Shown: in pieces, positions 58,921 through 64,000 of the stretch
How the letters are laid out: the number at the start of each line of letters is the position of its first letter
Position numbering within the stretch: the stretch's first letter is position 1
Notes under the pieces: model-generated
Databases searched by the model: none
What the model was told of the DNA's origin: nothing
What the model saw: the letters and a program-made list of their open reading frames with translations, nothing else
Assembly (NCBI RefSeq): GCF_905220365.1
Contig: NC_061126.1
Coordinates: 9,734,001 to 9,798,000, forward strand
From: Vanessa cardui
Taxonomy: Eukaryota > Arthropoda > Insecta > Lepidoptera > Nymphalidae
Direction of reading: 5' to 3'
DNA length: 64,000 nt
Made by a program: the position numbers and the translations under genes

Positions 58921-59570
58921 CTAAGCCAATGCTTTCTGTAAATACTAGGAAATTTGTTTTACTCGGAAACCAATTTGTACTAACAATGAAAATGTATCAG
59001 TCAAATCAATTGTTTTTAACAACACAAATGATTTACCGAACGCTGTCAAATGTTCACGTCTATTCGTGTTTTATATTTTGGTACTAATGTTGAGAGATAC
59101 ACGATATGTTGAAAAAAATCCATAAAATTAAGTTTCAATACGCAATAGTTCTCAAACATTTGTCGTGGAAATACCAAGTCGACATCGTTTGTCAACTTCG
59201 ATGATAAATGTTCGTTTGTAATTGAATCGCGGGAGTTTGCTCTGTTTCCATACGCGAAACGGAAACGGATTAGTTTTTGACATTTTTATGTTTGTCTAAT
59301 AAACTGAACTTATTCGCAGAATTGATGGAAAAATGTTATAAAATTTGACAGTTCACTATCGACTACCCTATTTTCACTGCACTACGCCAAATTATTATTT
59401 CAATAAGATTACCATTTTCAAAATTTAAAAATATTATTAAGCCTAAATTAATAAATAAATCATACTATTCATTAAAAGAGTACTTTTTAGAAAGAAACGC
59501 CAGGAGTTAGGCTCGGGTTCCATCATAGGACGCTAATTACTGTCAATAACAGCATTGTAAATGTGTTTAT

Positions 59571-59718
59571 TTGAAAAGAGCAAATATGCGAGTTTCTTGC
59601 CGTTTCTTCTCGCTAGAAGCTGCTTTCCGAAACGGTGGTAGTATTTGATTATTGACGATTCAAAAACGCTTCATTGTCAAGTTTACTTGAATAAAATTGA
59701 TTTGATTTGATTTGATTA
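59571..59718 (+). repeat. LINE 3'-end repeat with (TTTGA)n tail
   Basis: Plus-strand copy: gagtttcttgccgtttcttc, ccgaaacggtggtag, gacgattcaaaaacgctt, ttacttgaataaaattga, followed by four TTTGA units. The intact simple tail suggests a more recent 3' end than the copy at 0.1 kb. Confidence 0.7.
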
Positions 59719-60429
59719 GATGGACATATTTTTTTAAGACAACGCCATTATTCAATCCCAAAGAAAAAAATACCCTTGCAAGATTTAAATATTTCGCTTA
59801 TTTACACTTTGAAATTTGGATAAGAGATATATCTGATAGGATTCCAGTAGCATTGAGTAGATCTACCCCATCACCGTGGGTGTCATAAGACCCAAATGGA
59901 AATGTTAACTGTTGATAGCAATCGACCACGTAATTTAACGTTTCAAACGGGAAAACCAGAATAAGCATACCCAAGGATGGTTGCTGTAAGACAGGCTGGA
60001 CTTAGAAATTCCTCAAATTCTTTCACACCATACGGCTAGCTGTTTGCAACGCCGTCCCTAGGTAAATAGGATAAAGGTAAGCCAATAATGATGAATTGAG
60101 ATATATCGATAGCTCATAATGAGATTGAGATGTATTAGTATAAATCAAGCCGTGAGTCAGCTTGAAAACTGAACTCATAATATTTATATTAGTTCTCTTT
60201 TACTTGCTACTGTTTAAAATAATAATTAGGGATTAAATCTTTAATTTTTCCTTACAGAATCACGTCAGATATACGAATAAGTATAATGTATGTATATTCA
60301 TGTAATTTATCCGAATCGATGAGAAAACATAAACATTCAAATCTATTTCAAAAAGTCAAATAGTTTAAAATAAGAAGATGAATACAAGACTCAAATTTGA
60401 ACGACTTAATTTAGCAGAGGTATTTCAAA

Positions 60430-60620
60430 GCACTCGGTAAAGTTTCAAACTGGACGGGTAATCATTGGAGTCAACAGCGTACCGGGTCGGCTTTCAATTT
60501 AGCGGAATTAATAACAGCGCAAATCTGACTCCCCGCTGACCACACTGTCGTAACTATAGGCTGATTGTGGATAAACGCAGGTGTCATATTCTAACTTTGT
60601 GGCCACCATGGATGTAATAG
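60430..60620. promoter_or_regulatory. Mixed-composition island
   Basis: actcggtaaagtttcaaac, gtaccgggtcggctttcaat and gactccccgctgaccacac. No ORF. Confidence 0.22.
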
Positions 60621-61079
60621 AGACGATATTGAAATAATGTCGGAATGTTTTGGTTCGACATTTATATTTCATTTTAATTTAGGCACACTGTTCATGTTTA
60701 TACAAATTATTTTTATAATAACTTATCATTAATAGATTGTATTAGTAGGTTTTAAATCGCGCTAAAGTTGTCTTCGATTTGTTACGATGAGTAAGACAAA
60801 ATAAAATCAAAATAAAATTGTTTGTTCGTTTCGTTCCATTCGTCATCTAACAGTTCTAACGCACACAATAAACAATACTATATAATCTACGTTTAGTTTT
60901 TAATCATATCAATCATAATATTTTCAATGTTAATTCTAATTTCAAATCTATTTAAGAGCATCAAACACGTTTCAGTAGGTAACAAAATGAAGAAAGATAA
61001 TAAAAATAAATACTGAAAGTATGGGTAATTTATTAAAATGTTCATTATACGCATATGGCTAAACCAGTAAGCACTAGGT

Positions 61080-61300
61080 ATCGAGCAGTACTAATTTCGA
61101 GGACTGTTGGTGCGCGTCGGGCCACTGCGCGTTCAAATTGCCGTAGCGGTGGACGCTATTCCCGCTCGTTCATTACAGGCGATGTTTGCTACTCTACGAA
61201 TGAAGTACGCAGAGGAAATGAACGCTTTCTATGAAGGGGTATTAACCTCGTTGTGAATTTCATTGTTAACCGGTCAGCTCGCTCGACGCTGAGAAATATA
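61080..61300. promoter_or_regulatory. GC-richer island
   Basis: ggtgcgcgtcgggccactgc, gccgtagcggtggacgctat and gtcagctcgctcgacgct. No ORF. Confidence 0.25.
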
Positions 61301-61309
61301 TTTGTATAA

Positions 61310-63230
61310 GCAAGCTACTAAAGCGAAGTCAAAATTGTTAGACTTATATAGTTTAATTACTTAACACTAAATCTATTAGAAATTACTTGAGACAATTGAA
61401 GTTATTTTCTAACTCCAGGGATTGATATATTGATACATAAACATATATAATGTAATTTCAAAACCTTCATCGGAAATTCAATGAACTTTTAATGAATTTG
61501 TTGGAACACACAAAGTGAGTCTTACAAGAGCAAAGTAGTAAAACGTAGACACAGTTTGTTCGCTACTTAATGTTAAGTTGTCAAAATTTGCATAAAATCT
61601 ACCGAACGGCGCCATAGCGGCAAACTTTTGACTGTACTTGAAAAGCGCTTAAATCGAAATGGCCAATAAATTGACGACCTCAATTTTTTTAAGACATTTT
61701 ACGTAGAAAGCGAAACACCTTACTATAATTTTGTAATTTTTTTTTATAAAAAATTGACTTAAGTAATATTTTAATGACAAAAAAATTAAACTATACAGAC
61801 TTAAAACATATTCAAAATGTACAAAACCATTTACAAATATGCATAGCGCATGTTTTTATAATTTAACACTCCCTCCCTTAAACAGTATTTTATGAATTTT
61901 ATAAAACCATTCGATCGCTGCCATATTGATATCAAAAAAGTTTTGTTTTATAGCTTCAACTTTTTTCATATCAGCATCGACTACATGTAAAAAGCCCGTT
62001 TGTACGTTCAGTCTACATTCATAAACACTTCAAAGTTAACGATGCTGCAGTGCCATAAGAAAATAACAAACAAGTATCAAGTAAGATATTATTGTGTTTT
62101 TATCATGTTATACATATAACTACCAGTTTTTTTCCAGTTTACCACTTTTTATAGTATAAATACAAAACTATGAGATCAACTTTAGTAGACTTCTAATAAA
62201 TAATCGATTAGAGATTACCTACACTAAATGAACCTATTTTTATTATCATAATGCTGATCTGATGATTGTACTGGAAGGGTTAATGAATCTTTTCGATGGC
62301 CACTATTAAGCCCTTCGAGTTTAGTTGCTTTCTTTTAAGAAGGCCCATACATTACAAAGAAAAAGTATAGTTTTAATTATATTAATGTTAGAAATCGATT
62401 GGTGCTAATGCTAGACCAACTCGTATGCTGTGACGGCTAACGGCATTATTTTATGTTGCCATGTTTTCACGTTTTCAAATAAGTTACGCGCAGTATATAT
62501 TACCTTATTATACCTTTTACATATATTTTTATTATTATAATAATAGAAAATATATTTGTATATCATTTTTTATTATTAATTCTTTCAATCACTATCATTT
62601 TCCATGTGTATTCCATCCCATATACCGGTTGACACAGGTATACTACATTCACACTGCACTTCATATGTAATCAGAAATTATGGAAATCAAATTTCCTATA
62701 AGTTGTATCACACGTTTCTTTATTTTTAAAGATCTTGAGAGCTTGCTTAAGTGGGATATGTATATTCTTGAAGGACAACAAATTATGTATATAGATAGTG
62801 AATTAGTGATATATAATGTACCTAACCTAACTATATTTATGTAACTATTTCCCCATTTTACTAGTACATTTTAAGTGAACTAAATTACCTTTTACTATTT
62901 ACGACAAACATTTGCTTACACTTAATTAATAATCACTCCATAAGTCAGGTAATGATAAATTGTTTATTCCGCCATTAAGTAGGCACGTGTGCAATTTAAA
63001 AAAAAACTCGTTATATTTTTAAAAAGCTACGCCGTCCTTGTCTTGCATTTAATTAATCAAGTTATCTTAATCAATACAAGACACGGTAAACACACTCATA
63101 TCGTTCACTTTACGTGAAACTAGTAACGACATACTGCATGGAGTCTTAATCATAATTTTTATAACAAATCATAATATGGATATTTCAGACCAACACGCGG
63201 GGAATCCCGTATATGACATAAGTCTTATAA
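61310..63230. other. AT-rich desert segment
   Basis: Poly-T and AT runs, one short Tyr/Phe-rich chance ORF (62461-62670). Nothing recognised. Confidence 0.45.
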
Positions 63231-63235
63231 GTACT

Positions 63236-63432
63236 AACAAACGACGCACCCTGGCTTCGCACATTACTTCATATGTATTGTATATTATGATCAAATTACA
63301 TAAAATCATTATAAATTGTAATCTTTGCGTTAGTCTGATGTATGATCTAGATTACTGTAAAATTTCATCCAAATTCGTCCAGTACTTTTGTAGCGACACA
63401 AACCTTCAGATTTATAATATTAGTATGTTAAT
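63236..63432 (+). repeat. Interspersed repeat, decayed copy
   Basis: It holds cgcaccctggcttcgcac near the start, aaatttcatccaaattcgtccagta in the middle (63360-63384) and tttataatattagta at the end, the block order of RTE-like 3' ends. The short ORF across it (63176-63460) is a by-product. Confidence 0.55.
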
Positions 63433-63947
63433 AATTAAACAAATAAAATTAGCTCAGTAGGAGTACATCGAATACAAACAAACAAATCTTTCCTCGTTAT
63501 ATTAATACATAATGTATAGAAGTAGGACATTTATCGTTAGATTAATTTATTAAATAAATATGTATAATAATAATCAAACTGAAATGTTATTTTATTGCTT
63601 TATTTATTTCAATTAATTGGTAATATAATAAAAGTGAATATGTTTTTCATTTGTGTTTATTTATCTAATGTTATATTTATAAGAAGCCATTAAAACTAAT
63701 TACGATTACGTTATTGTGATAATGTTATTTGCTCATTAAGAAACAAATTTACGACTGATAAGTTTATTATTAATGAAGCTCCACATTTTGTCATTATGAA
63801 GGTTATCTTGTCAAGCTTCAAATTAAAAATTAATAAGGTTTACAGACCACTGAGAACTACTTTTAAATCATAATTGTATTAACTTTTTTAAAATCCTTTT
63901 ATTATTTTATTTTACATAAAATTAAATTTATTGATTAAATCTATATG

Positions 63948-64000
63948 TATACTAATATTATAAATGTTAAAGTAACTCTGTCTATCTGCCTGTCGCTCTT
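63948..64000 (+). repeat. Interspersed repeat, start only, cut by the window end
   Basis: actaatattataaatgttaaagtaactctgtctatctgcc is a common repeat head in butterfly genomes (63949-63988). The rest lies beyond the window. Confidence 0.5.

Noticed and set aside
58761..59087. 108-codon plus ORF as a gene
   Set aside because: It covers a GC island and then AT-rich DNA, with abrupt change in protein composition, and no family match.
1..64000. CRISPR arrays, operons or bacterial-type elements
   Set aside because: Spliced genes, SINEs and LINEs show eukaryotic nuclear DNA; no spaced direct-repeat array was seen.

Overview
The window is eukaryotic, AT-rich nuclear DNA with small spliced exons (canonical GT-AG introns, one GC-AG). 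Its interspersed repeats are of types I recognise from butterflies and moths: a tRNA-derived 'Metulj-like' SINE with a (TTG)n tail, LINE 3' ends with TTTGAT-type tails, and RTE-like 3' ends carrying the 'cggtccagccgtttc' motif. I infer a lepidopteran, probably a nymphalid butterfly; the species cannot be named from this alone. Most short ORFs in the window are chance ORFs.

Two protein-coding genes can be reconstructed exon by exon. (1) On the minus strand, at 33891-27664, is a LIM-only protein (LMO family, orthologue of Drosophila Beadex/dLMO). It has five coding exons, 227 residues from the best start, two complete LIM domains with all zinc ligands, and one GC-AG intron. (2) On the plus strand, at 18066-19913, is a six-exon gene for a secreted, catalytically dead serine-protease homologue (419 residues). 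Its catalytic His and the Cys42-Cys58 pair are gone, Asp194 is Asn, and a Thr/Ser/Glu-rich stalk ends in a short hydrophobic C-terminus that looks like a GPI-anchor signal.

Layout: 1-18 kb is intergenic, with repeats and several GC-richer islands. At 18-20 kb is the protease homologue. From 20 to 26 kb is intergenic with one young SINE (21.4 kb). At 26-34 kb is LMO with its presumed 3' UTR and a 4.4 kb intron holding two GC-rich islands. From 34 to 64 kb no further exon could be found; this region looks like a gene desert with about fifteen compact GC-richer islands, many carrying homeodomain-type TAATTA/GGATTA/TGATTG sites. A gene desert with such islands around a dose-sensitive developmental cofactor fits a long-range regulatory landscape, but conservation cannot be tested here.

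The two genes need not work together. LMO is a nuclear cofactor that in Drosophila limits Apterous-Chip activity in the wing; the protease homologue is a predicted secreted or surface protein. The most checkable observations are the GPI-stalk pseudoprotease, the GC-AG intron in LMO, two miR-9 seed matches downstream of LMO, an apparent excess of perfect TGACGTCA palindromes, and a LINE reverse-transcriptase fragment close to an LMO splice donor.
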